From DASSKA01 sp963839365 (lineage in GTDB: Bacteria > Actinomycetota > Actinomycetes > Propionibacteriales > Nocardioidaceae), in the NCBI GenBank assembly GCA_963839365.1, contig CAWIUT010000004.1, positions 1 through 16,334 on the forward strand: 16,334 nucleotides of DNA. Reading direction: 5' to 3'. Of the stretch, positions 5,898-12,685 are shown one piece after another (position 1 is the first letter of the stretch; every line of letters starts with the position of its first letter). The position numbers and the translations under genes are program-made. The notes beneath the pieces were generated by a model. That model had not been told where the DNA came from and did no database searches. It was given only the letters and a program-made list of their open reading frames with translations.

Positions 5898-6683
5898 TCA
5901 CCGGGCGTTCCAGGTGTGCCCGTCGTCGGTGGAGCGGAACACACGCGGGGTGTGAGGTTCGGGGACGGTGCGGGCGAGCAGGGTGTTGCCGCGGTGCCAG
6001 ACCCGGGTGAGCGAGGGCAGGTTCGCGACGTACCAGGGCGGCGTCGCGTCGTGGGAGACCCAGACGAAGTTGCCGCCCCTCCCCCACACGTACGCGGTGC
6101 CGTCGGGCAGCACGCCGGTCCTGTCGACCTGCGCAGCACCCTGGGCACCGGCGCGGTACATCAGCGGGCCGCTGGTCCGCCAGTGCGCCCCGTCATCGGT
6201 GCTGCGCACCGGGTAGACGAAGCCGAGCAGCTTCCCCTTCATGGCCAGGCCGACCCGGACACTCCCCTGGATCCGACGGGACTGGGCCACCTCGCTGGCG
6301 GGGATCGAGGTGCCCCGGGGCAACTGGTTGGCGGCGCCGTACCATCCCTTGTCCTGCCGGTGCGCGTGGACGGGCCGAGAAGACGGCGAGGTAGACGATG
6401 GGCTGCCGGGGCCGCTGGACGAGGGGACCTCGGCGCTGCTGCCGGCTCCGGCACCTCCGGCGGTGGCCGCCGGCCGGTGGTCGCCGGCGTTCAGGCCGAC
6501 GACCACGCCGGCGGTGACCAGCACTGCCACCGCCGCGGCCAACGCCGGCGCGGCCCAACCCCAGCGCTGACGATCCCGTGAGCGGGTGGCCCCGATCAGG
6601 GGCGCGGTGGAGGTCTCGGCCTGTCTGCTGCGCCAGTGCTCTCCGTAGTCGCGGAGCAGCCGGTCGAGGTCGTCATGGTTCAT
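5898..6683 (-). CDS. Single-pass membrane protein with Asp-box (BNR) repeats; putative ECF partner or sensor
   Basis: The 261-residue protein has an acidic cytoplasmic N-terminus (about 1-43, HDDLDRLLRDYGEHW) and one membrane helix (about 44-65). A Ser/Gly/Pro linker (70-105) follows, then an outer domain with two clear Asp-box motifs, STDDGAHW (161-168) and STDDGHTW (251-258), and a degenerate one near 208-217. Asp boxes are turns in sialidase-like beta-propellers, and two or three copies would give only part of a propeller. The start overlaps the stop of the sigma-factor gene (ATGA), so the two are translationally coupled. An inner sigma-facing segment, one helix and an outer sensor domain is the layout of transmembrane anti-sigma factors. 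No HxxxCxxC zinc anti-sigma motif is present, so anti-sigma activity is inferred from position only. Confidence 0.82.
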   Translation of the reverse strand: MNHDDLDRLLRDYGEHWRSRQAETSTAPLIGATRSRDRQRWGWAAPALAAAVAVLVTAGVVVGLNAGDHRPAATAGGAGAGSSAEVPSSSGPGSPSSTSPSSRPVHAHRQDKGWYGAANQLPRGTSIPASEVAQSRRIQGSVRVGLAMKGKLLGFVYPVRSTDDGAHWRTSGPLMYRAGAQGAAQVDRTGVLPDGTAYVWGRGGNFVWVSHDATPPWYVANLPSLTRVWHRGNTLLARTVPEPHTPRVFRSTDDGHTWNAR

Positions 6684-7171
6684 GATGTCGGCTCCAGCCA
6701 GTCGCGCATCCGGGCGCGGGCGTCGTACAGGTGGGACTTGACCGTCCCGGGCTGGATCCCCAGCACCTCGGCGGTCTCGGTGACGGTCAGTCCGACGAAG
6801 TAGTGCAGTTCCACGGCCATCCGTTGCTTGGTGGGCAGCCGAGCCACGGCGCGTTCGATGTCGATCCCGGTGACATGGGTGTCCTCGTCGCGCCAGTCCG
6901 GCACGTCCTCCACCGGCACCGGGGAGGGACGGCGTTGGAGCTGGTGGAAGCGTCGTCTGGCGATGTTGGCGGTGATCGCCAGCAGCCAGGAGGCCACCGA
7001 GCCGCGTTCCTGGTCGTATGTGTGCCGCTTGCGCCAGGCCCGGAGCAGCGCCTCCTGCACCACGTCCTCGGCATCAGCGTCGCTGCTGAGCCGGCGCGCG
7101 AGCAGGTCCATCGGGCGAAGGCTCGGACGCACCCACGCCGCGAACTCGGCCTGCGGCTCACCGACGGCCAC
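6680..7171 (-). CDS. ECF-family RNA polymerase sigma factor (SigE-like)
   Basis: The 163-residue protein has the two-domain ECF layout without region 3. Region 2 spans about 16-80 with the typical DAEDVVQEALLRAWR helix and a WLLAITANIARRR stretch used in -10 recognition. A charged linker follows (80-104). Region 4 spans about 106-158 with LPTKQRMAVELHYF, the helix-turn-helix LTVTETAEVLGIQPGTVKSH and a final helix. It should direct RNA polymerase to promoters of this cluster, most likely its own. The start is GTG 7171, with GGAAGGAG 5 nt upstream. The frame stays open upstream only because it runs into a broken lipoprotein gene. It is the first gene of a minus-strand run of seven genes with overlaps or short gaps down to 2476. 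Confidence 0.92.
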   Translation of the reverse strand: MAVGEPQAEFAAWVRPSLRPMDLLARRLSSDADAEDVVQEALLRAWRKRHTYDQERGSVASWLLAITANIARRRFHQLQRRPSPVPVEDVPDWRDEDTHVTGIDIERAVARLPTKQRMAVELHYFVGLTVTETAEVLGIQPGTVKSHLYDARARMRDWLEPTS

Positions 7172-7204
7172 CCCGGCTCCTTCCCAGAAGAGGTCCTCAC
7201 TTTG

Positions 7205-7210
7205 TCTATA
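7205..7210 (-). promoter_or_regulatory. Possible -10 element upstream of the minus-strand ECF gene
   Basis: On the minus strand the hexamer TATAGA lies 33 nt upstream of the GTG at 7171. It is the only AT-rich hexamer in the leader. No good -35 box is spaced correctly; a GAACC typical of ECF -35 sites lies further upstream but at too long a spacing. This is weak evidence. Confidence 0.22.
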
Positions 7211-7318
7211 CCGAAAGCACCCCGAATGGTTGGGTTCGAATCTCCCCGCACCCGAAGGGGCCATAAGCGGTCCATTCTGGCGCGGCCGCGAGTGGGTCCT
7301 CGGCGCCGGAGCGCTCGC

Positions 7319-7606
7319 ACAGCGGACCCGGACGAGGGTTGAGACCACGAATTCCCCAGGGTCCGGGGGTTCGTGGGCCGTGATTCGACTCGGCCAGGCT
7401 TCAGGACGAGGGAAGGTCACGGTCACCGAGACCGGACGCCTGGGGTGTTGGTGCACCGCCAGGCGAGCCAGCACGCCCTTGTTGGCCCGCCGCCGGAGCG
7501 CGGAACAACACGTTCATCATCCGTGGCGTGGCCACGATGCGGGTGCCTGGACGCACCACCACCCGATCCACCGAGCCCGGCACCCCGGTCCCCCCGGGCA
7601 ACCTTT
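7319..7606 (-). pseudogene. Truncated, frameshifted copy of the lipoprotein gene at 2476-3147
   Basis: Read on the minus strand, this stretch matches the middle and end of the intact lipoprotein. First comes GTGVPGSVDRVVVRPGTRIV in one frame. Then, after one extra base in the CCC at about 7486-7488, VLARLAVHQHPRRPVSVTVTF and VVSTLVRVRC follow in another frame. The nucleotide match to 2770-2950 is strong over about 180 bp. The signal peptide and linker are missing, and there is a short internal deletion after VTVTF. It lies between the two divergent ECF genes, and its second frame runs in frame into the sigma gene at 7171. It is a decayed duplicate, probably left by rearrangement of the lipoprotein array. 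Confidence 0.75.
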
Positions 7607-7662
7607 CGGCCCGCTGATCCGTGACTCAGGTAGAAAAGCGGCAATACGCGGCAGGAGGTGTG

Positions 7663-8148
7663 ATGGAGCCCGGGCTCGCCGAGGACTTCGAGTCCTTCGC
7701 GCTGGCACGGATACCCAGGCTGCTCGGGTTCGCCTACGCGCTCACAGGCAACCGCACCGACGCCGAAGACCTGGTGCAGGAAGCGCTCGCGCGGGTCGGG
7801 ACTCGGTGGGCGAGGGTGCAGCGCCGTGGCTCCCCAGAACCATACGTTCGCCGAACGATCACGAACCTGCACATCAGTTGGTGGCGGCGACACCGGCGCG
7901 AAGTCTTGAAAGCCGACCCACCCGACCCTGGAGCGACACCAGCGCCGACCGATGGGGCGATCTGGCAGCAGGTCAAGGACCTTCCTGCCCGCCAAAGCGC
8001 AGTGATCGCCCTGCGCTACTACGAAGACCTGACCGAGGTCGAGACCGCTCGGGTACTCGGTTGCTCGGTGGGGACCGTCAAGAGCCAGGCGGCCAAGGCG
8101 CTGCGGAAACTGCGGGGCGCCCTGGATGAGAGCTGCTGGCAGGAGTGA
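7663..8148 (+). CDS. ECF-family RNA polymerase sigma factor (SigE family)
   Basis: The 161-residue protein has region 2 at about 7-75: FESFALARIPRLLGFAYALT, then RTDAEDLVQEALARV and a Trp-rich ITNLHISWWRRHRRE. A Pro/Asp linker follows. Region 4 spans about 103-155, with LPARQSAVIALRYYEDL and the HTH TEVETARVLGCSVGTVKSQ. The layout and the AFVALRYYED-like signature fit the actinobacterial SigE family. ATG 7663 is preceded by AGGAGG; GTG at 7660 is an adjacent alternative. Its stop sits 2 nt before the ATG of the next gene, and the AGGAG used by that gene lies inside its last codons, so the two are coupled. It is divergent from the other ECF cluster but only distantly related to its sigma factor. 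Confidence 0.92.
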   Translation: MEPGLAEDFESFALARIPRLLGFAYALTGNRTDAEDLVQEALARVGTRWARVQRRGSPEPYVRRTITNLHISWWRRHRREVLKADPPDPGATPAPTDGAIWQQVKDLPARQSAVIALRYYEDLTEVETARVLGCSVGTVKSQAAKALRKLRGALDESCWQE

Positions 8149-8150
8149 TC

Positions 8151-9251
8151 ATGACCGACACCGAAGAACAACTCCGGCGAGCCCTTCAGGAGCAACCACC
8201 CCAGCCCGAGCCCGGCGAGCTGCTGAGCGCGGTCCGAACCAAGATCAGAAAGAGAAGGACAGCGCGAGTCACCGCGGCCACGGCAGTCGCAGGGGCCGTG
8301 GTCGTTGGCGGTGCGGCGGTGCTAGCCACCAGCACGTTCGCCGGGTCAGGCCGTTCCCCGTCCGCCGGCGGACAGCCCGGGAGCAAGGGTGCTGCCACAT
8401 GGGTGAACCAGCCCACCACCGCGCCGACGACCGCCGGCTCATCGCAGCCGCACCCCCAGTGGCGGCCGTGTCGTGCCGGGGACCTGAAGGTGGACGCGAG
8501 CAACCCCACTCCCGGCGCCGGCCGCATCACGGTCACGGTGTCGCTCACCAACCAGTCGACGACCGGATGCAGGCTTCCGCAGCAGCCGACCAAGCTCACC
8601 GGACTTGGCGCCGATGGCACCAGCCGGCGCGTGACAGCCGGCTATCAGACCGCGGCGCAGTACGGTCTGCAGACCCCGCCAGACATCGCACCCGGCCGGC
8701 ACGCGGTGTTCGACATGACCATTCCGATGCACTGTTCCAAGCCAGGCAGCGGTGCCGCAGAGGCGTTCCACTCCTTCCGCTTCGACATGCCCGGCCACGG
8801 CAAGGACACCTTCTCGCTGCCGGGAGGCTCGGCCCTGCTCGTGGGGTGTGGCGTCTCGGTAAGCGGCTTCGGCCTCCCCCCGCACGAGGCCCCCGAGGCT
8901 CGCTCACCCCTGGACGGGCTGAGAGCGGCATCGTCCATGCGCCAGCACGTCGCTGCCGGGAGCACGGTGCGATTCACCGTCACGCTGACCAACACCTCGA
9001 ACCACACGGTGTCACTGCGGCCCTGCCCGGCCTACAGCGAGTTCCTCTCCCACCTCGGCTCCTCGCCGGCCTCGACGAGGAAGACCTACCTGCTGAACTG
9101 CGCGGCCAGCCCCACCATCGCGGCGCACAGGTCGCAAGCCTTCCGGATGCGCGTTCAGGTGCCCACGCAACCGGGGAAGGCGAAGTTCGGCTGGTCCATC
9201 CCAGGGAGCTCGGTCGAGACCGGCCGACTCGTGACGATCTCCCGACCCTGA
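8151..9251 (+). CDS. Membrane-anchored DUF4232-like protein, putative partner of the plus-strand ECF factor
   Basis: The 366-residue protein has a cytoplasmic N-terminus (1-38, TEEQLRRALQEQ... then a basic KIRKRRTAR) and one helix (about 39-64). A Gly/Ser/Thr/Pro linker to about 103 leads to two related beta-sandwich-like segments. The first begins at WRPCRAGDL (about 104) with ITVTVSLTNQSTTGC; the second, at about 255-360, has TVRFTVTLTNTSNHTVSLRPC. This L-x-x-x-N-x-(S/G)-x-x-x-C pattern is what I associate with DUF4232 domains of actinobacterial exported proteins. The shape suits a sensor or anti-sigma partner, but no known sigma-binding motif is evident. ATG 8151 follows AGGAG at 5 nt; the overlapping GTG at 8145 is less likely. 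Confidence 0.83.
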   Translation: MTDTEEQLRRALQEQPPQPEPGELLSAVRTKIRKRRTARVTAATAVAGAVVVGGAAVLATSTFAGSGRSPSAGGQPGSKGAATWVNQPTTAPTTAGSSQPHPQWRPCRAGDLKVDASNPTPGAGRITVTVSLTNQSTTGCRLPQQPTKLTGLGADGTSRRVTAGYQTAAQYGLQTPPDIAPGRHAVFDMTIPMHCSKPGSGAAEAFHSFRFDMPGHGKDTFSLPGGSALLVGCGVSVSGFGLPPHEAPEARSPLDGLRAASSMRQHVAAGSTVRFTVTLTNTSNHTVSLRPCPAYSEFLSHLGSSPASTRKTYLLNCAASPTIAAHRSQAFRMRVQVPTQPGKAKFGWSIPGSSVETGRLVTISRP

Positions 9252-9328
9252 CGCGCAGACAGACGGATGTCGACGGCCGGTGACGGCTTGCCGAAATCTG
9301 CCCCGAATCCCTTCTCGGAAGGCCCTAA

Positions 9329-9372
9329 AACGGCGGCACGCATGCTACGCAAGTTCGTAGGAACGGCGGTGC
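9329..9372. other. Candidate oriT: hairpin flanked by direct repeats upstream of the relaxase gene
   Basis: A CTACG-CAAGTT-CGTAG hairpin at 9345-9360 is flanked by two AACGGCGG direct repeats (9329-9336 and 9362-9369). It lies about 75 bp before the relaxase ATG, in an otherwise gene-free 195-bp gap. Relaxase nick regions often sit next to the relaxase gene beside inverted repeats, but I cannot match a known nic sequence. Confidence 0.28.
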
Positions 9373-9383
9373 GAAACCGGCCG

Positions 9384-9403
9384 TGACCTGCGACTTTGTG
9401 GTT
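9384..9403 (+). repeat. Third copy of the att-flanking motif
   Basis: The 20 nt TGACCTGCGACTTTGTGGTT match 2521-2540 at 18/20 positions in the same orientation, and match the motif at the right end in inverted orientation. No arm-type TTGCGGACT repeat or rnpB fragment accompanies it. It may mark an older boundary of a smaller element or a protein-binding site before the relaxase gene. Confidence 0.45.
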
Positions 9404-9446
9404 GTTGACGGTTGTCGATGGGGCGGTGATCGGGGTGCACGGGGGC

Positions 9447-12071
9447 ATGAAGACCTACCGGGGTACGCCGGCGGCCGCCCGGGCGTACGTCGAGGCCGAC
9501 CGTTCGCGCGCCGACGACTACTACCTGGCCGAGGGCAGCGGCCTGGCGATGCGGTTCGTCGTCTCCCACGACCAGAACACTCACACGGTGTCCGTGCACC
9601 GCGCCGAGGACATGGACGGGGCCGTGTACGAAACGTGGGTCGCTGGATACGACGCGGCGACCGGTGCGGCAAAGGGGCGGCTCCGCGACGACGAGCATGC
9701 GGTGCGGTTCGTCGAGGTCACCGTCAACGGCCCCAAGACCTGGTCGCTGGCAGCGGCGCTGCATCCCGCCATCGGCCGGGCGTACGACGCGGCGCAGCAG
9801 CGGGCGGCCACCGAGATCATCGGCTGGCTGGCCGAGCACGCCACCACCCGCATCGGGCCGCGCGGGCGGCAGGTCCAAGTCGGCGTCGACGAGATCGAGG
9901 CCGCCGTGGTGCGGCACTACACCTCCCGCGCCGGCGACCCGCATCGCCACCTTCACCTGCAGGTCAACGCCCGGGTGCGCGCGTCCGGGCGGTGGCGCGG
10001 GTTGCACACCGTCGGGGTGCGCGACAGCCTCGCCGCGCTTAACGGCATCGGGCACGCGGCGGTGATGACCGACCCGCAGTTCCGGGCCGCGTTGGCGGCG
10101 CACGGCTACCACCTCGACGCCGAGTCCGGCGAGGTGGTCGAACTGGCGCGGTATGCGGGAGCGTTCAGTGCCCGGACGCGGCAGATCGAGCAGAACATCG
10201 ACCGGTACGAGGCCGCCTGGCGCACCGAGCACCCCGGCGAGGAGCCCGGGCCGATGCTGCGGCAGGCCTGGGACCGGCGTGCGTGGGCGGACGCCCGGCC
10301 GGACAAGGTGGTTCCCACGTCTGGGGCCGAGCTGTCGGCCCGCTGGGTCGAGGAGCTGCACGAGGCCGGCTTCCGATCCCCGACTGGGGCCGTTCCACCA
10401 CCCTCGATGCGGATCGGCAGGCTGGACCGGTCCGCAGCCGTCGCCGAGGTGATCTCCCGCCTCGGCGCGCGCCGGTCGGCCTGGAACGCCGCGGACGTGC
10501 GTGGCGAGGTCGAGCAGTACCTCGCCTGCGCCGGTGTGGTCACCGAGGCGCCGGTGCGCCGCGAGCTCGCCGAGCACTTGACCGCCCTCGCGGTCTCGGC
10601 CTGCACACCGCTGCTCGGCCGCGATGACGTCCCCGAGCACGTCCGCGACCTGACCTCCGCGCACGTGCTTGGTGTCGAGCGGGAGATCGCCTCCCGGATC
10701 GCCGCGCGCGTGGCGGCCGACGCGCCGGCGGCGCAACGGGGTGAACTCGCGGGCTCGGTCGACGGCCTGGACGCCGACCAGCGCGCAGCCGTGGCGCACC
10801 TCACCGGCTCCGGATCCGTGCTTGTGGTGGAGGGCGCTGCCGGGGCCGGCAAGACCGCGACCCTGGCGGCCGCGCGGGCGGTGTTGATGGACCAGGGACA
10901 TCGGATGGTGGTGGTGACTCCCACCCGCAAGGCGGCCCTGGTCGCCGAAGGGCAGATCGGCGCCGCGTCGTACTCGGTGGCGTGGCTGCTGCACCAGCAC
11001 GGCTTCCGCTGGGACGACGCGGGTCACTGGGAGCGCGTGGTCTCCGAGCCCGATATCGCCGCCCGGATGCGCCGTGGCGACCTGCTCGTCGTCGACGAGG
11101 CAGGAATGCTCGACCAGGACACCGCACGGGCCCTGATGAGGCTGGCCGACCAGACCGGCGTGCGCGTCGCGCTCGTCGGCGACCGGCACCAGCTGCCCGC
11201 GGTCGGGCGAGGAGGAGTCCTCGACCTCGCGGCCAGGTACGCGCCCTGCCTGACGCTGGAGGGCGTGCACCGGTTCGCCGACCCCGAATACGCCGGGTTG
11301 AGCCTTCGGATGCGACGAGGCGAGGACCCCGGGGCGGTCTTCGACGCACTTGTCGCCCGCGGCGAGATCGCCCTCCACCCGTCGGAGGTCGAGCAGCAGG
11401 TGGCGCTCGCGGCCCGCGCATCACACGGTGAGCTGGTGGTCGCCGACACCCGGGAGCAGGTCGGCCGGATCAACGGCCTCGCCCACCACGTGCGCGTCGT
11501 CTGTGGTGAGGCCTCCGACGGTGTGGTGACCGCGGTCGGAGAGCGGATCGGCGTGGGCGACCGGATCGCCACCCGCCGCAACTCCGTCGAGGGCGATGTG
11601 GCCAATCGGGAGACCTGGACCGTCGCCGGCTGCGAGCAGGGTGCACTCACCGTCGTCGGCGACGCCGGCCAACGCACCCTCCCCGCCGACTACGTTCGCC
11701 GGCACGTCGAGCTCGCCTACGCGACCACCGCGCACGGCGCCCAGGGCGTCACCGTCCCCGTCGCTCACGTGCTGGTCGGCGAACACACCGGCGCCGCCAC
11801 CGCCTACGTCGGCATGACCCGCGGCCGCGACCGCAACATCGGCCACATGGTCGCCGACTCACTCGAGGCGGCGCGACAACAGTGGATCGATGTCTTCGGT
11901 CGCGACCGCGCCGACCTCGGCCCAGCGCGCGCCGCCGCCCGCGCCGCCGAAGACGTCGAGCGCTACGCGCCGAAGGCCCCGACGCGCAGGCTGCGACGGC
12001 AACCGGGGTGGAGAAGACCGCCGGAGCCGTACCGCGCGCCGCCATCACGCGACCCCGCCATTGGGCTCTGA
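9447..12071 (+). CDS. MobF-family relaxase with RecD-like helicase domain
   Basis: The 874-residue protein combines an N-terminal TrwC-type relaxase with a superfamily 1 helicase. Tyrosines at 25-26 (ADDYYLAEG) are candidates for the nicking residue. The metal-binding three-histidine motif is HRHLHLQ (His166, 168, 170). The helicase part (about 440-820) has Walker A GAAGAGKT (about 462-469), Walker B VVDEAG (about 547-552), GDRHQLPAVG (about 578-587), TTAHGAQG (about 760-767) and YVGMTRGR (about 786-793). It should nick oriT, stay attached to the 5' end and unwind the strand during mobilization. ATG 9447 is chosen; GTG 9426, GTG 9435 or TTG 9405 would add up to 14 residues, and part of that may be coding (VVDGAVIGVHGG). 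No coupling protein or type IV secretion genes are visible. Confidence 0.93.
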   Translation: MKTYRGTPAAARAYVEADRSRADDYYLAEGSGLAMRFVVSHDQNTHTVSVHRAEDMDGAVYETWVAGYDAATGAAKGRLRDDEHAVRFVEVTVNGPKTWSLAAALHPAIGRAYDAAQQRAATEIIGWLAEHATTRIGPRGRQVQVGVDEIEAAVVRHYTSRAGDPHRHLHLQVNARVRASGRWRGLHTVGVRDSLAALNGIGHAAVMTDPQFRAALAAHGYHLDAESGEVVELARYAGAFSARTRQIEQNIDRYEAAWRTEHPGEEPGPMLRQAWDRRAWADARPDKVVPTSGAELSARWVEELHEAGFRSPTGAVPPPSMRIGRLDRSAAVAEVISRLGARRSAWNAADVRGEVEQYLACAGVVTEAPVRRELAEHLTALAVSACTPLLGRDDVPEHVRDLTSAHVLGVEREIASRIAARVAADAPAAQRGELAGSVDGLDADQRAAVAHLTGSGSVLVVEGAAGAGKTATLAAARAVLMDQGHRMVVVTPTRKAALVAEGQIGAASYSVAWLLHQHGFRWDDAGHWERVVSEPDIAARMRRGDLLVVDEAGMLDQDTARALMRLADQTGVRVALVGDRHQLPAVGRGGVLDLAARYAPCLTLEGVHRFADPEYAGLSLRMRRGEDPGAVFDALVARGEIALHPSEVEQQVALAARASHGELVVADTREQVGRINGLAHHVRVVCGEASDGVVTAVGERIGVGDRIATRRNSVEGDVANRETWTVAGCEQGALTVVGDAGQRTLPADYVRRHVELAYATTAHGAQGVTVPVAHVLVGEHTGAATAYVGMTRGRDRNIGHMVADSLEAARQQWIDVFGRDRADLGPARAAARAAEDVERYAPKAPTRRLRRQPGWRRPPEPYRAPPSRDPAIGL

Positions 12072-12081
12072 ACGGGACTAC

Positions 12082-12411
12082 TCAGCGGAGCTCGATCAGC
12101 CGATTACCCGCGCCCACCATCTCCACGATCTGGTCGATCAGCGGCTCGAACCAGGCCAACAGCGCGGCTCGGCGTGTGTTGCCGATACGAATCCAGACCA
12201 CCGGGGGCGCTTCGAGGCCGGTCGCGATCATGTCGGCGAAGTCCTCGTCCTTGGTCACGAGAACAGCGTCATGCTCCAGCGCATACAGCAAGAGGTCGCG
12301 GTCGGGAGCGTCTGCAGGGCCTATCTGGGTGATGTGGTCGGCCGTGTGCCCGTGTTCCTCGAGCAGACGGGCCAACGCTGGTGGAAGCTGGCCGTCGATC
12401 AGGAAACGCAC
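12082..12411 (-). CDS. DUF5615-type PIN-like toxin
   Basis: The 109-residue protein starts VRFLIDGQLPPALARLL and carries VTKDEDFADM near 52-61. These two acidic motifs (Asp6; Asp55/Asp57/Asp60) are typical of the DUF5615 (Mut7-C/PIN-like) family, whose members are predicted ribonucleases of toxin-antitoxin pairs. WIRIGN (about 73-78) is the usual fifth-strand signature. GTG 12411 begins 1 nt after the DUF433 stop codon, and no separate ribosome binding site is present, so translation is probably coupled. The frame is open 15 codons further upstream, but that part overlaps the antitoxin and lacks family features. It is convergent with the relaxase gene, 10 bp apart. It probably acts as an RNase toxin; target unknown. 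Confidence 0.86.
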   Translation of the reverse strand: MRFLIDGQLPPALARLLEEHGHTADHITQIGPADAPDRDLLLYALEHDAVLVTKDEDFADMIATGLEAPPVVWIRIGNTRRAALLAWFEPLIDQIVEMVGAGNRLIELR

Positions 12412-12412
12412 G

Positions 12413-12637
12413 TCAGGAGGCGGTGACGATGGCGTGGTCCGCCTGCGCCGCGGCATAGGCGAGGCAGGCCCTGATGTCCTCAGAGGTCAGATACGGGTAG
12501 TCCTCGAGGATTTCGGTCTCATCTGCGCCAGCCGCGAGCAGCGAGAGCACGTCAGCCACGCGCATGCGCGTGCCCCGGACGGTGGGCCGTCCGTGGACGA
12601 CGCCGGGGTCGATGGAGATGCGCTCCAGCAAGGACAT
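12413..12637 (-). CDS. DUF433-type antitoxin
   Basis: The 74-residue protein shows the DUF433 signature: RI-x-x-DPGVVHGRPTVRGTR near 6-24, then V-x-D-x-L-x-x-LAAGADETEILEDYPYLT (about 27-50) and an IRACLAYAA helix. DUF433 proteins have a winged-helix-like fold and are regularly encoded just before DUF5615 genes, where they are thought to neutralize the toxin and repress the operon. ATG 12637 is preferred; a TTG two codons upstream is possible. There is no Shine-Dalgarno sequence, and TAGTCT lies 6 nt upstream of the ATG, so the mRNA could be leaderless. The pair sits between the relaxase and the regulator, a usual spot for a stabilization module on a mobile element. Confidence 0.86.
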   Translation of the reverse strand: MSLLERISIDPGVVHGRPTVRGTRMRVADVLSLLAAGADETEILEDYPYLTSEDIRACLAYAAAQADHAIVTAS

Positions 12638-12685
12638 GTTCAAAGACTACCGATCGCTGACCTTGGCATGGCGGCGACGAAATGA

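Noticed and set aside
7227..7253. A GGGTTCGAATC string followed by CCCCGCACCC, like the T-arm and acceptor end of a tRNA.
   Set aside because: The T-stem pairs at only three of five positions and no anticodon arm, D-arm or matching 5' acceptor is found upstream, so it is not a tRNA. It could be a tiny remnant, but chance is as likely.
9345..11378. A 677-codon minus-strand open frame opposite the relaxase gene.
   Set aside because: It is the antisense shadow of a high-GC coding region: composition is Gly/Arg/Pro/Val-rich with no domain pattern, while the plus strand has clear relaxase and helicase motifs.
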